A stretch of DNA of 64,000 nucleotides from Muribaculaceae bacterium (GTDB lineage: Bacteria; Pseudomonadota; Alphaproteobacteria; Rs-D84), in NCBI GenBank assembly GCA_023665245.1, contig JAMPEH010000001.1, positions 62,001 to 126,000 on the forward strand. Reading direction: 5' to 3'. Below, one piece after another: positions 34,972 through 44,253 of this stretch. The position numbers and the translations under genes are program-made. The notes under the pieces were generated by a model. The model was not told the DNA's origin. It ran no database searches and worked only from the letters and a program-made list of their open reading frames with translations. Position 1 is the first letter of the stretch. Every line of letters begins with the position of its first letter.

Positions 34972-35232
34972 ATGATGATGATAAATGAAATTCGTACAAT
35001 AAAAGTCAGTGATGCCTGGATTTATGAAGATCGTGCATCCCGTGATGTCGCTGCCAGCAAATGTCGCCGCAACAGTGATGTTGAACGTTTGCCAAATATA
35101 CTGTCCCAGCGTCAGTGTGAATTGTCCGCAGAATTGCAAAAGATGTCACCTAATATGTCACGTGTTGCAAATCTGCGCCGTATCATTGGTGACTTGCAAC
35201 GTACTGTGAATTCTGTGCAACGCGTAAGATAA
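34972..35232 (+). CDS. Small hypothetical protein
   Basis: 86 aa. Three ATG codons in a row begin at 34972, with GGAG 9 nt before. Basic and helical (RQCELSAELQKMSPN), no membrane segment and no recognised family. It lies in a row with 34760 and lgt and may be co-transcribed. Confidence 0.55.
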   Translation: MMMINEIRTIKVSDAWIYEDRASRDVAASKCRRNSDVERLPNILSQRQCELSAELQKMSPNMSRVANLRRIIGDLQRTVNSVQRVR

Positions 35233-35250
35233 CAGTATAATTATTATAAA

Positions 35251-36108
35251 ATGGCTATTACAATTAATCCGATTTCACCGGTGGCGTTTTCTGTGCTGGG
35301 GGTGCCGGTGCGCTGGTATGCACTGGCATATATTGCCGCATTTATTTGTGGATATTTTTTGTTTAAATATTTGATGGGACGCCCAACCAGTCAAATAAAA
35401 TTATCAAAAAAGCAATTGGATGATTTGTTGACGGCGGTGATCTTGGGGGTAATCCTGGGGGGGCGATTGGGGTATGTGCTGTTTTATAATTTGCCGTTTT
35501 TTATCGCGCACCCGTTGGAAATATTTGCTGTGTGGCATGGCGGGATGAGTTTTCATGGCGGTCTGATTGGCGTTATCACGGCGGTATTTTTATTTGCGTG
35601 GAACCTGCGCCGTAAACAAGACTTTGTGGCCAGTGCCGGCACATATAAAACCGCGTTTCGTATATTGGATATAATGGCGGTTGTTGTGCCAATTGGCTTT
35701 TTCTTTGGTCGTATTGCTAATTTTATTAATATGGAGATTATGGGCCGTCCCACAACGCGTCCGTGGGGCGTACTGTTCGCCGGCACAGGTGACATCATCC
35801 CACGCCACCCCAGCCCACTTTATGAGGCCGCTGCCGAAGGCGTCGTATTATTCGTTTTAATGTTCTGTCTGTATCGTTTTACAAAATTGCGGCGTTTCCC
35901 AGGGGCAATTGGTGGCGTTTTGGGAATGGCATATGCAATACTGCGCATATTTTGTGAACAGTTCCGTGCACCCGATGCCCAGATTGGTTTTTTAACCAGT
36001 TGGGGATTGACCATGGGGCAATTGCTGTCTGGGGTAATGTTTATTGCTGGCGCAACAATATTTTTCTTTGCCACACATCGTGTATTACGATCGACTAAAT
36101 CAAAATAA
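35251..36108 (+). CDS. lgt: Prolipoprotein diacylglyceryl transferase
   Basis: 285 aa with seven hydrophobic segments. The catalytic HGGLIG block (GMSFHGGLIGV) and the Lgt signature GRIANFINMEIMGR are intact, as are the family residues in HPSPLYEAAAEG. It attaches diacylglycerol from phosphatidylglycerol to the lipobox Cys of prolipoproteins, several of which lie in this window. No Shine-Dalgarno is visible; TATAAT at 35236-35241, 10 nt before the ATG, suggests a leaderless message. Confidence 0.94.
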   Translation: MAITINPISPVAFSVLGVPVRWYALAYIAAFICGYFLFKYLMGRPTSQIKLSKKQLDDLLTAVILGVILGGRLGYVLFYNLPFFIAHPLEIFAVWHGGMSFHGGLIGVITAVFLFAWNLRRKQDFVASAGTYKTAFRILDIMAVVVPIGFFFGRIANFINMEIMGRPTTRPWGVLFAGTGDIIPRHPSPLYEAAAEGVVLFVLMFCLYRFTKLRRFPGAIGGVLGMAYAILRIFCEQFRAPDAQIGFLTSWGLTMGQLLSGVMFIAGATIFFFATHRVLRSTKSK

Positions 36109-36220
36109 TTCATATTACATTGTGTATTTGAAATAATATTTTATTGCGAAATGTCTTGACAAAATATATTTGTGTATTATTTTTGTCTGTTAAATAATTC
36201 AGAATCTACGGGGGTACACA

Positions 36221-37696
36221 ATGCAAATAGTTGTCAGCAAGATGTTTCTTAAATGGCAAAAGACGAATAAAAGCAATAAGCCATTGATGGATGTTATCGA
36301 CAGATTCTTGCTATCGGTTTACAATGCGACCGATATTACAAATGTGACACCTCAGCCCAAGGCCGCCGGTAAAAATTTACGTAAAATGCCGGAAACGGTT
36401 GACGAATTTACATTGAATAAATCATACAGAATTTATTCTAAATGCCTAGAATTGGAACCCGGGGTAATGTCTTTTTGTTTGGCCACGATTGGTATCAAGG
36501 GCAAGACGAATCAAAATGATGATATTTTGGCGGCGTTGAACATGTTTGACGATGTTGCTAATGAAAAATGGACTGTGTGGCAACCCGCCGCATCCCAGTT
36601 GTTGGTCTTGGATACGGCTGATTTATCAGATACCGCGACGCACGACACCGTGACAGATGTGGAATCTGCAACCCGCGAACCCAAGAAAAAGAAAGGCAAA
36701 CCATTGGATGAAAACGGATTAACTGTTGCCCAACGCAAGGCCCAACGCAAACAGCAAGAGGCCCAAAAACGCCAAGCCGCCGCCCGTCAGACTGCAAAAC
36801 AGAAGCAAGTCACCGGTGCGCAAACCCAACCCGATGCGTCTGATGCGGATGTTGCACGTGTGGCCCAAGAAATATTGGCACACGCCCCACAACAACTGGA
36901 TAAACAAGATTTGTCTCCGGATGAACAGGATGCGCAAAAGGCTATACATACTGTGACAACAGCACTGGCACGTGCACGTGATTTGGAAACGTTTGCTAAC
37001 GAAATACTGGCGTCATCATCAAACCCCGATATCAAGAAACATGCAAAAAAAATACTGGATGCCGTTCGTGCGGTAAATCAGGGGCATACACGCACAATAA
37101 ATGCCGCCACCGCGGTGGCCAAGAACACCAATGTTGCGGCGCGTCAGCGCGCATTAATGGTTGCAACATCCGCGGCGCGTTCTGTGCAACAACATATGTC
37201 TGCGGCAAATGTTGCATATACCGCAATTCAAAACATAATGACTGAAATTCAGGCAACCACCACACATGTTGACCCGGGTGTCACGTCCACACAAACCGTC
37301 ACTGAAACAAAATCTGATGATGATACGGTGGTGTCTGTGGATTCGAAAACAACACAAACGGATGTCATACCAGACGCATCCGCCACGGGTGATGATATCG
37401 CCCCGGACGAAATTCGTGTAATTAATGCCAGCACTGCCGCGGCCCCGGCGGTTGTATTAAACGGCATACCGCAAAATGAGCTAGAGCCAATAACAGGTGA
37501 TGTAAACTTTGAACCTATCACAGATATTCAATATGAATTGGCCTTGATTGAACATAATATGAATATTGAACGGTCACGGATTATAATTGCCCAGCAGATG
37601 ATTACAGCCGAACAATCTAAAATTGCACTTGAAGAAATGGATATAAAAAAATTGCAATTGCTGCATCGTCAAAAAATGCAGAATATGCAAAAATAA
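36221..37696 (+). CDS. Hypothetical Ala/Gln/Lys-rich helical protein
   Basis: 491 aa. The ATG has a GGGGG ribosome site. Residues ~1-130 are a folded, mixed domain (FLKWQKTNKSNKPLMDVIDR; KFDLEPGVMSFCLAT-like). Residues ~150-215 are basic and low-complexity (KKKKGKPLDENGLTVAQRK...QEAQKRQAAARQTAKQKQV), and the remainder is long helices rich in Ala, Thr and Val, ending in a coiled coil (EHNMNIERSRIIIAQQ). No signal peptide and no recognised family. It ends at a terminator before tRNA-Ser. Confidence 0.6.
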   Translation: MQIVVSKMFLKWQKTNKSNKPLMDVIDRFLLSVYNATDITNVTPQPKAAGKNLRKMPETVDEFTLNKSYRIYSKCLELEPGVMSFCLATIGIKGKTNQNDDILAALNMFDDVANEKWTVWQPAASQLLVLDTADLSDTATHDTVTDVESATREPKKKKGKPLDENGLTVAQRKAQRKQQEAQKRQAAARQTAKQKQVTGAQTQPDASDADVARVAQEILAHAPQQLDKQDLSPDEQDAQKAIHTVTTALARARDLETFANEILASSSNPDIKKHAKKILDAVRAVNQGHTRTINAATAVAKNTNVAARQRALMVATSAARSVQQHMSAANVAYTAIQNIMTEIQATTTHVDPGVTSTQTVTETKSDDDTVVSVDSKTTQTDVIPDASATGDDIAPDEIRVINASTAAAPAVVLNGIPQNELEPITGDVNFEPITDIQYELALIEHNMNIERSRIIIAQQMITAEQSKIALEEMDIKKLQLLHRQKMQNMQK

Positions 37697-37700
37697 CCAA

Positions 37701-37726
37701 GTCCCCCATACCGGGGGCTTTTGTCG
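37701..37726 (+). terminator. Intrinsic terminator
   Basis: GTCCCCCATACCGGGGGC followed by TTTTGTCGTTTTTTTT. Confidence 0.75.
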
Positions 37727-37820
37727 TTTTTTTTGTGTACAAGATATAACATGATACACTTTCGGAATTTTTATATTGCCTTTTGAAAAAATTCAGGATA
37801 GAATTACATGCGCAAGTTTC

Positions 37821-37910
37821 GGATGGTTGGCAGAGCGGTCGAATGCGGCGGTCTTGAAAACCGTTGTGGGGGCAACTCCACCGGGGGTTCGAATCCCTCA
37901 CCATCCGCCA
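37821..37910 (+). tRNA. tRNA-Ser (anticodon TGA)
   Basis: Acceptor GGATGGT pairs with ACCATCC, discriminator G and a gene-encoded CCA. D-arm CAGAGCGGTCGAATG, anticodon loop CTTGAAA with TGA, a long variable arm (class II), T-arm GGGGGTTCGAATCCC. It marks the left edge of the accessory region, the usual type of integration target, although I did not find a second copy of its 3' end further right. Confidence 0.95.
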
Positions 37911-37914
37911 GAAT

Positions 37915-37942
37915 AAAAAACGCCCCTTACGGGGTGTTTTTT
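37915..37942 (+). terminator. Intrinsic terminator after tRNA-Ser
   Basis: ACGCCCCTTACGGGGTGT with flanking A and T tracts. Confidence 0.8.
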
Positions 37943-37959
37943 GTATAACTGTAACAGAT

Positions 37960-38850
37960 TTACAGAACTTGTTTAATAACACTCATGATATATTCTAGGT
38001 TTTTATCATTTGCAATAGCTACTTGATAATCACCGTTTCCGAATTTTCCTTTATGTGACATGTCTTCAAATAAATGCTTGGGATCGTCTAGTGTGCCCCA
38101 TTTGGCATTTATATGAATTTTTAATTGCTTTTTTTGTATCTCAACATCTGTGACATTTGATGCTTTCTTAAATGCGATATATTGCGCTTTGGGTTGCATA
38201 TCAATGTCATCATCCATGGCATACAATGAATTTTTAAATTTTGTGTATAATTCTTGAATTTCTGGTAGCCCTATACTTATATGTTGTTCTTCTGTATATG
38301 TTTTGATTGGATTTGGAATATTGGTTGTAGTGTTTGTTGTTTTGATACTTGGGGCGTTTTTTGAGCGCTTAATAGGCGAAACCAAGATTTGGCCATTTTC
38401 AAACTGTTTGATTTCCCATAATTCTATGCCCAAATCTTTAAAATTTGTGGCCTGTTTTTGAAAGTCATTAAAAGAAGATGCGATAAACACAACTCTGGTC
38501 TGACTCCAATCAATATTCGCTTTCGTGATGGTGTGTTTTAATGTCTGCTGTGCGCTTAAAATACATTCCGCAGGATTGTCTAACAATAAATTCAGATAAG
38601 TAAAACCTTGATCAATTACGCTGATATTTTTGTCGCGTTTGTATTCTATGATAACGAAAGACTTAGATTCTGGATCATACGCAAGTGTATCAAAACGTTT
38701 GTCTTTCAATATAAATTCGGATTTGATTAATATCAAATTCATCAAAGTTGCCAAATTTTGCTCAACAAGTTGTTGTAAATCCTTTTCTAATTTAAATGGA
38801 ATTTCTTTTACAACTTTCAGTTTTCCGCCGTTATTCGCATACAATAGCAT
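37960..38850 (-). CDS. PD-(D/E)XK-like nuclease with C-terminal DUF5655
   Basis: 296 aa. Residues ~35-75 look like a PD-(D/E)XK core of the NucS/DUF91 type: KDKRFDTLAYDPESKSFVII then EYKRDK, with the Asp and Glu-X-Lys spacing expected of a nuclease site. Residues ~190-296 resemble DUF5655, the COG3586 module found behind such nucleases. A DNA-cleavage function is an inference from these residues; the substrate is unknown. First gene inside the island on the minus strand, ending 50 bp from the tRNA-Ser terminator. Confidence 0.65.
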   Translation of the reverse strand: MLLYANNGGKLKVVKEIPFKLEKDLQQLVEQNLATLMNLILIKSEFILKDKRFDTLAYDPESKSFVIIEYKRDKNISVIDQGFTYLNLLLDNPAECILSAQQTLKHTITKANIDWSQTRVVFIASSFNDFQKQATNFKDLGIELWEIKQFENGQILVSPIKRSKNAPSIKTTNTTTNIPNPIKTYTEEQHISIGLPEIQELYTKFKNSLYAMDDDIDMQPKAQYIAFKKASNVTDVEIQKKQLKIHINAKWGTLDDPKHLFEDMSHKGKFGNGDYQVAIANDKNLEYIMSVIKQVL

Positions 38851-39055
38851 AAAAGCCCCCTTATGTGATCGTATAAGTATTATTTCATATACATAAACTA
38901 ATTACAAGTTGTTATAGGCACAGGTCTTATAAAACAATATATAACTTGAATGAAAAAAAGATGAATGCTTAACAACTTGATTTAAAGTGTTTTTTATGCG
39001 AGGCTGAGATTGCATCTGTCAAAATCCTGTTTGGCGGTCGCAAGGAGTGCTGTTC

Positions 39056-39610
39056 ATGTCTGAAAATAAATACTGTTTTCCCGTTAAGCGTATCGGGAAT
39101 GAAATTTCACCAAAATTGGTAATCTTGATATGCAATCCGGGCAGTAATCCTGAATATTATAAACGGTTATCCGATTATACGATGTCATTAGATGGCGTGT
39201 ATCGTGATGCAGGAAATGATTTTTCAATCGTACGTCAATATGAAGGGTGGTGGGATAATATTTTAAAAATCACAGATACCTTTGGAATTCCTGATACGGA
39301 AATTTTGGCACTGGAATATTATCCATATCATACAGAGAGTTCTGCAGACATTCCGAAATATGATGATTGGACACAATATGCCAAAGATGCATTGGATGAA
39401 AATATAAAAATATTGGAACGGTGCATAAATAAAAATGTTCCCGTGTTTGGATATTATTTCGGCAATTGGATGCGCCAAAAAAATTCAGCAAAAAAATTAC
39501 TGCAAAACTATTCAAATTTCTATCCAAGCCAAAATTGTCGGGGCCAGGCGATTAAACTGAAGGAATTGCGGACGTTTTTGGAACGACTGAAACAAAACGG
39601 TAAGATTTAA
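39056..39610 (+). CDS. Hypothetical cytosolic protein
   Basis: 184 aa from the ATG at 39056 with AAGGAG 9 nt upstream. A Rossmann-like start (KLVILICNPGSNPEYY) with the NPG turn, and a central EYYPYHTES, loosely recall the uracil-DNA-glycosylase superfamily pattern, but I see no conserved catalytic pair, so no function is assigned. It is followed within 10 bp by a small lipoprotein gene. Confidence 0.55.
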   Translation: MSENKYCFPVKRIGNEISPKLVILICNPGSNPEYYKRLSDYTMSLDGVYRDAGNDFSIVRQYEGWWDNILKITDTFGIPDTEILALEYYPYHTESSADIPKYDDWTQYAKDALDENIKILERCINKNVPVFGYYFGNWMRQKNSAKKLLQNYSNFYPSQNCRGQAIKLKELRTFLERLKQNGKI

Positions 39611-39620
39611 GGAGCAAGAA

Positions 39621-40127
39621 ATGAAGAAATTTATATTATTTTTACCAATGTTGATAATCGGATGTGTTGGTAATGAAAATATAGAACAAACCATGCCACA
39701 GGAATTTCTGAGAGCGCCAGAGTGCATAAATTCTGATCGTGTGGAAGTGTTTCAGTATGGGGGTGAAACAACATTGTTAGAAGTGTATATGTGTCAAGAC
39801 AAGTTAAAATATCCGGGCGAAGAATGTAAAAGAGGGCTAAAATATAACGGCTATGTATATAATTATGATAAGAAACTGGTAGCTGTTAATACAAAACAAT
39901 TTATTGGAACTGAAGAAGGTATCAAGGCGCATATGTTTGATGGTTCTGTAATAGGTTTGGGGACAGGGTGTCTTGTGCCAGATGGAACCTATTCGTATGT
40001 TACGCCGATTGGGGTGCAGAAAACAGTTCAAAAAGTAAAATATATTCGTGCGGGAATAAACAATCCTGAATACGAAAAGTGGATATCGGAACAGGAAGCA
40101 AAGTTAAAAGACCAAGAGGATAAATAA
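39621..40127 (+). CDS. Small lipoprotein
   Basis: 168 aa. The lipobox is LIIGC (Cys17), so the mature part is probably anchored on the periplasmic side. It has four further Cys (CINSD, MCQDK, ECKRG, GCLVP), probably paired. No family recognised. GGAG lies ahead of the ATG. The stop overlaps the start of the ADP-ribosylglycohydrolase fragment at 40127. Confidence 0.7.
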   Translation: MKKFILFLPMLIIGCVGNENIEQTMPQEFLRAPECINSDRVEVFQYGGETTLLEVYMCQDKLKYPGEECKRGLKYNGYVYNYDKKLVAVNTKQFIGTEEGIKAHMFDGSVIGLGTGCLVPDGTYSYVTPIGVQKTVQKVKYIRAGINNPEYEKWISEQEAKLKDQEDK

Positions 40128-40231
40128 TGATGTGGGGTGCGGTTGCTGGCGCATATTATGGCGTGCCCGATGATATAAAGGCGTATGTGCTAGATCAGTT
40201 GCTTGAAATAGTTGATCGGTTTGGGATATAA
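40127..40231 (+). pseudogene. C-terminal fragment of an ADP-ribosylglycohydrolase
   Basis: A 34-residue frame starting at the ATG that overlaps the lipoprotein stop. It reads MMWGAVAGAYYGVPDDI...LDQLLEIVDRF, which is the very C-terminus of ADP-ribosylglycohydrolase (DraG) proteins (AGAYYGIP type). The whole catalytic part with its metal-binding Asp residues is missing, so it is a remnant. Its position at the ATG overlap (TAATG) would allow translation, but the product would have no active site. Confidence 0.6.
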
Positions 40232-40253
40232 TTCATCATCAACAGGGTGGGTT

Positions 40254-40934
40254 ATGGTCATAGATAAAATTCGCACGGCGTTTGAAAATCTGAAATCCAG
40301 AAATCGATTTTTCGTGTCCGAGGCAGATTTTCAAGCATCTTTTACCCGTGAATCAGAATTGGTTTTTAAAGATGTGCCGGATGTAAAAATATACCGTGAA
40401 TTTCCGGTGCTTGTATATGACACCAAATGGCGTACGATTTATATTGATATTATGATTGTGGCGAATGGCCATCGGTATCCCATTGAATTAAAATACAAAA
40501 CAAATCGCATAGATTCTGATGCAGAATACGAGGGTACTGGCATTCCCATCAAAGATATATTAAAACCCCAAGGTGCCTATGATATAGATTCTTACGATTG
40601 TTGGAAAGATATATCGCGCATAGAAAAACTAATCGATAATGGCTTTGCTCACAGTGGTGTATTTATCTGTATCACAAATGATAAATATTACTGGAATGGT
40701 AATTGTGGCGAAAATACTTTGGCGTATGCATTTCGTATGAATGCAGGTCGTAAATACACGGGTGAATATAACTGGAATTTGAGCACATCTAAAAATCCGG
40801 AAAAAGTATTAGCCGAACGCCCGAATTTACATATAACAAATAACTATGAATTTGTCTGGTATGACTTTTATGAAATGCCTGCACCGAACGGACTGTTTAA
40901 ATATCTGCTTTTAGAAATCCCAGGCAAAGCATAA
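40254..40934 (+). CDS. PD-(D/E)XK-like nuclease-fold protein
   Basis: 226 aa from the ATG at 40254, with AGGGTGGG upstream; an earlier in-frame start is in the fragment. The segment YIDIMIV...YPIELKYK places an Asp and then Glu-X-Lys in the spacing of a PD-(D/E)XK nuclease active site; the rest (FRMNAGRKYTGEY; NYEFVWYDFYEMP) is not recognised. Closest in style to restriction-enzyme-like proteins of unknown partner. A terminator follows, facing the terminase gene. Confidence 0.55.
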   Translation: MVIDKIRTAFENLKSRNRFFVSEADFQASFTRESELVFKDVPDVKIYREFPVLVYDTKWRTIYIDIMIVANGHRYPIELKYKTNRIDSDAEYEGTGIPIKDILKPQGAYDIDSYDCWKDISRIEKLIDNGFAHSGVFICITNDKYYWNGNCGENTLAYAFRMNAGRKYTGEYNWNLSTSKNPEKVLAERPNLHITNNYEFVWYDFYEMPAPNGLFKYLLLEIPGKA

Positions 40935-40935
40935 A

Positions 40936-40970
40936 CAAACGCCCCGTCATTTGGCGGGGCGTTGTTTTTT
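40936..40970. terminator. Convergent bidirectional terminator
   Basis: ACGCCCCGTCA..TGGCGGGGCGT stem between two convergent stops. Confidence 0.75.
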
Positions 40971-42405
40971 ACTGTTGCATTGCGTAATTTATACACTGGG
41001 TCAGGGCGTCAACCTGGTCCTTGTATTTGGTGCCCGGAAAGCCGAGTAGTTCTTTCTTGAAATCCGACCACCATGGTTTTTCGTCCTGTGGGAATTGCAA
41101 TGTGCCGTTTTCGATATAGGCACTAACACCCATTAGACGAGATGTTTTGTCTGCATCGGGCTTTACAGGCTCTATATCAAACATGTATCCGTTGCAGTCT
41201 CTTTGTGCAGATAACATTTGTATCAATTGCGTCCCGCTGGCTTTATCCTCTATCAGAAGTTTAACTAAACCGCCACCACCTTTTTCGTACCGCCATTTAT
41301 GGTATATGGTGATTGTTTGTCTGATTAGTTCCGGCATTTCCCATTTTCCACGAATCACATCTAGTAGATAGTACCTAAATGCCCCGTTTTCGCGCGTCAT
41401 CAGTATGACGCAACATGCCGAGTACGCATTTGTTGCCCCCACTTTATTCGCCGTGTCCCAACTTAAGAATATTCGGCAATATTTAATCGGATCTATATCA
41501 GCCGCTTGTTTTGGGGTATAATAATGCACCCAAGATTCTTTGACGATGCCGCCTTCGGTGGGACAGGGCTCTTGCTGATACTGCGCCGACCAGACATAGG
41601 TGCCCAACGTTTGTTGTAAATCTAGGGCACGGGCCAGGCTCATGTATTTGTCGTGCAATACAGTTCCCGACCGACGTATATATGTTGTGGTCCCCGCCGT
41701 CCATTGTTCATTTGTTGTGGCGACCTCTGGTATTTTGATATGCGTCCACTCGTCTGAATTTTCTAACAAATAACCCGTCAGGTCGTTTTCATGCACGCGT
41801 TGCATAATCAGAATGATTACACCGTTTTCCTGGCTGTCCAAACGGCTCAATAAAGTATGTTGATACCACTCAATAACTTTGTTACGGGCGGATTCACTCA
41901 TCGCGTCTGATGCTTTTATCGGGTCATCAATGATAATAAAATTGCCGCCACGGCCGGTAAAGGTGCTTTCGACAGACGTGCTGAAACGGCCGCCGCGGGC
42001 TGTGGTCTTAAAGTCGGCGGCCGATGTCTGATCGCCTGCGATAATGCAGTTTGGAAATAATTCTTTGAACCAAGGCGCAGTCATAACACGTTTGCAATCA
42101 CGGGCAAAAGTATCCGCTAGGTCATTTGAGTATGAGGCACTGATAACCTTTTCCCGTGGATTATGCGCCAATAACCATACAGTGAACGCCACATTGACGA
42201 TAATAGATTTCAGACTGCGTGGTGGCACGTTGATAATTAATCGCTTTATCTCGCCCCGGCGTGCGCGTTCTAGTTGATCGCATAGCAGGTGGATATGCCA
42301 GTTGGGGGACAGAATTTGTCCCCCGCTGACTTCGTAAAATACGCGCTGAACAAAACTGTAAAAGTCTGTTCGTATTAGTGCACGGCTTAATTCTTTGTCA
42401 TTCAT
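40969..42405 (-). CDS. Phage terminase large subunit
   Basis: 478 aa. A deviant Walker A (INVPPRSLKS) is followed by a Walker-B-type FIIIDDPIKASD and the C-terminal RNase-H-like nuclease (FLSWDTANK, with later acidic residues). This is the Terminase_6-type ATPase-nuclease motor that packages phage DNA. Its start overlaps the stop of the DUF5681 gene by 4 bp (ATGA). Downstream there is no portal or capsid gene, so it is an orphan part of a prophage. Confidence 0.88.
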   Translation of the reverse strand: MNDKELSRALIRTDFYSFVQRVFYEVSGGQILSPNWHIHLLCDQLERARRGEIKRLIINVPPRSLKSIIVNVAFTVWLLAHNPREKVISASYSNDLADTFARDCKRVMTAPWFKELFPNCIIAGDQTSAADFKTTARGGRFSTSVESTFTGRGGNFIIIDDPIKASDAMSESARNKVIEWYQHTLLSRLDSQENGVIILIMQRVHENDLTGYLLENSDEWTHIKIPEVATTNEQWTAGTTTYIRRSGTVLHDKYMSLARALDLQQTLGTYVWSAQYQQEPCPTEGGIVKESWVHYYTPKQAADIDPIKYCRIFLSWDTANKVGATNAYSACCVILMTRENGAFRYYLLDVIRGKWEMPELIRQTITIYHKWRYEKGGGGLVKLLIEDKASGTQLIQMLSAQRDCNGYMFDIEPVKPDADKTSRLMGVSAYIENGTLQFPQDEKPWWSDFKKELLGFPGTKYKDQVDALTQCINYAMQQ

Positions 42406-42776
42406 ATTTCAACCTCTTGGTTTTCGGTCAGAACCCGTTGACGAAAGTTTTCAATAATGGTCTGGTCAATTTTACTTTGTCTGTCGTGGTCGTATGTTAT
42501 GCGTTCCTGATATGCATCACTTTCTTGCAGCATTTTATAGGCCAGATCTGTGAATTTTTTATCGCCCTCTAATCCTTTGTTAATGGTTTTTGTGACAAAG
42601 GCCTCTTTTTTGCTGATTTTGCGAACGCGACCGTTTTCTGTTGCTGTCAGGTGTTTATCAAATTCTTTTGCCGCCATGGCCAGGTAGTTTTTACTACCTT
42701 TGGGCCGGCCTTTGATATTCCCAGACTGCCCTGGCTTAAAGCGGGTGTGTTCGGGTGGGTTTGCGTATCCAGTCAT
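42402..42776 (-). CDS. DUF5681 protein (possible small terminase subunit)
   Basis: 124 aa. The N-terminus HTRFKPGQSGNIKGRPKGSKN is the DUF5681 signature; the family occurs just upstream of large terminase genes in alphaproteobacterial prophages, where it is thought to act in DNA recognition. It is helical and charged. It overlaps both neighbours by 4 bp, so the three genes are translated together. Confidence 0.8.
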   Translation of the reverse strand: MTGYANPPEHTRFKPGQSGNIKGRPKGSKNYLAMAAKEFDKHLTATENGRVRKISKKEAFVTKTINKGLEGDKKFTDLAYKMLQESDAYQERITYDHDRQSKIDQTIIENFRQRVLTENQEVEI

Positions 42777-44032
42777 TTGATTTCTCCTATCTTTTCAGCC
42801 TTTGTGCCGGTTAGTGTTTCAAAGCGCTTGATTGTGACGTCACAATATTTTTCCTCTAGCTCAATCCCGCGGCATATGCGCCCGGTCAGCTCGCACGCGA
42901 TCAGCGTAGAGCCCGAGCCCAGGAAACAATCTAGTACGATGTCGCCCCGCCGTGTCACGTCCAGTATCGCATCGCGCAGCATTGCGACAGGCTTTACCGT
43001 TGGGTGCAGTTTTAGGTCGTCTTTGCCTGCGCCAAACGCATTTGCGCCGGCATAGTCCCAGACGTTTGTTCTGTATCGCCCATGCGCGCCCAACTCGATA
43101 TTATTGATATGGGGTGCGGTGCCGGATTTATAGATAAAGCACATCTCGTGCTTGCTGCGATACAGGCTGCCCATGCCGCCATTGGTCTTGTTCCAGACAC
43201 AAATGTTTTTGAAATCGTCATAGACGGACGCGCCGGCGGTGGTAATCTCGCCCACATGCTTCCAATCCATAAACAGGTAATGCAACGCACCGTTCGCGGA
43301 ATAGTCGCGCGCGTGCCGCATAAAGGTCGCCAGGAACTCTGTGAACTCAGCCGGTGTCATCTCGCCCGACGCCATGGCAAACTCGTCATGCTTGATTTTA
43401 CCCATTGAACCGATGTTCTTGACCCTAACGTTATACGGCGGATCGGTCAGAACCATTTGTGCGCGCCCATCGTCCATAAGGGCGGCATAGGTGTCCGCAG
43501 CCAACGCATCACCACAGATAAGTGTGTGCCGGCCAAGACGCCAAATGTCACCCCGATGGCACCGCCGATCGGCATCGGTCAGAACTGGGACGCTATCCAC
43601 TTTTGGATCACTGGCCCCATTGCTGTTCAGGAACAGGTCTATGTCGGCGGTTTCAAATCCGGTGATTTCCAGATTAAAATCCAGGTCCAGGTTGCATAGT
43701 TCGCTGAACTCTAAATTCAGCAATTCAATACTCCATTTGCCGAGTTCGGTCAGCTTGTTGTCGGCAATGCGATACGCGCGCTTTTGGGCATCTGTCAGAT
43801 GCGACAGAATTATCGCCGGCACATCGGTCATACCGGCATCCGCGGCCGCCGCCACGCGGCCATGCCCGGCGATGATTTCCATGTTTTCATCCAACAGGAC
43901 TGGGTTAATAAACCCGAATTCACGGATAGATTCGCGTATTTTTGCGACCTGCGCCTTGGTATGCAACTTTGGGTTGTTTTTATATGCCCGAATGTCGGCG
44001 GTTTTTATGTTTTGTATAGTTAAATTCTGCAT
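42773..44032 (-). CDS. ParB-like domain + adenine DNA methyltransferase
   Basis: 419 aa in two parts. Residues 1-110 are a ParB/Srx-like domain (AYKNNPKLHTKAQVAKIRES; IIAGHGRVAAAADAG). Residues ~165-415 are an amino methyltransferase, with catalytic DPPYNV near 196 preceding the SAM-binding FLGSGSTLIA near 385, the beta-class order. It should methylate adenine (or cytosine N4) in a short site. Such fusions commonly precede DUF5681 and terminase in prophages, as here. First gene of the minus-strand trio; no restriction partner is adjacent. Confidence 0.87.
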   Translation of the reverse strand: MQNLTIQNIKTADIRAYKNNPKLHTKAQVAKIRESIREFGFINPVLLDENMEIIAGHGRVAAAADAGMTDVPAIILSHLTDAQKRAYRIADNKLTELGKWSIELLNLEFSELCNLDLDFNLEITGFETADIDLFLNSNGASDPKVDSVPVLTDADRRCHRGDIWRLGRHTLICGDALAADTYAALMDDGRAQMVLTDPPYNVRVKNIGSMGKIKHDEFAMASGEMTPAEFTEFLATFMRHARDYSANGALHYLFMDWKHVGEITTAGASVYDDFKNICVWNKTNGGMGSLYRSKHEMCFIYKSGTAPHINNIELGAHGRYRTNVWDYAGANAFGAGKDDLKLHPTVKPVAMLRDAILDVTRRGDIVLDCFLGSGSTLIACELTGRICRGIELEEKYCDVTIKRFETLTGTKAEKIGEIK

Positions 44033-44253
44033 GAATGTTCTCCATAGTTAAATGTTTAAATGGAGAGTAGAAAAAGAGGTTCCTACTCTTAATAATATAC
44101 AGTATCCAAAGGGGCCAAAATCGCCATTTGGGGCAATTTTTTGAAAATTTTTTACTTTACTTTCGCAACCCCGCACTTTGCCTGGTGTTTTTTGTGCAAG
44201 AAATTGAAATTTTTTTTAATTAGAGTATCATTTCCTTTGAAGGATTTAATAAA

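Noticed and set aside
37821..37910. att duplication of the tRNA-Ser 3' end at the right border
   Set aside because: I scanned 55-58 kb for the T-arm and acceptor sequence and found no copy; the border remains inferred from the recombinase remnant only.
40254..40934. Complete restriction-modification pairing with the methylase at 42773
   Set aside because: The nuclease-like gene is on the other strand, separated by terminase and a terminator; no evidence of a pair.
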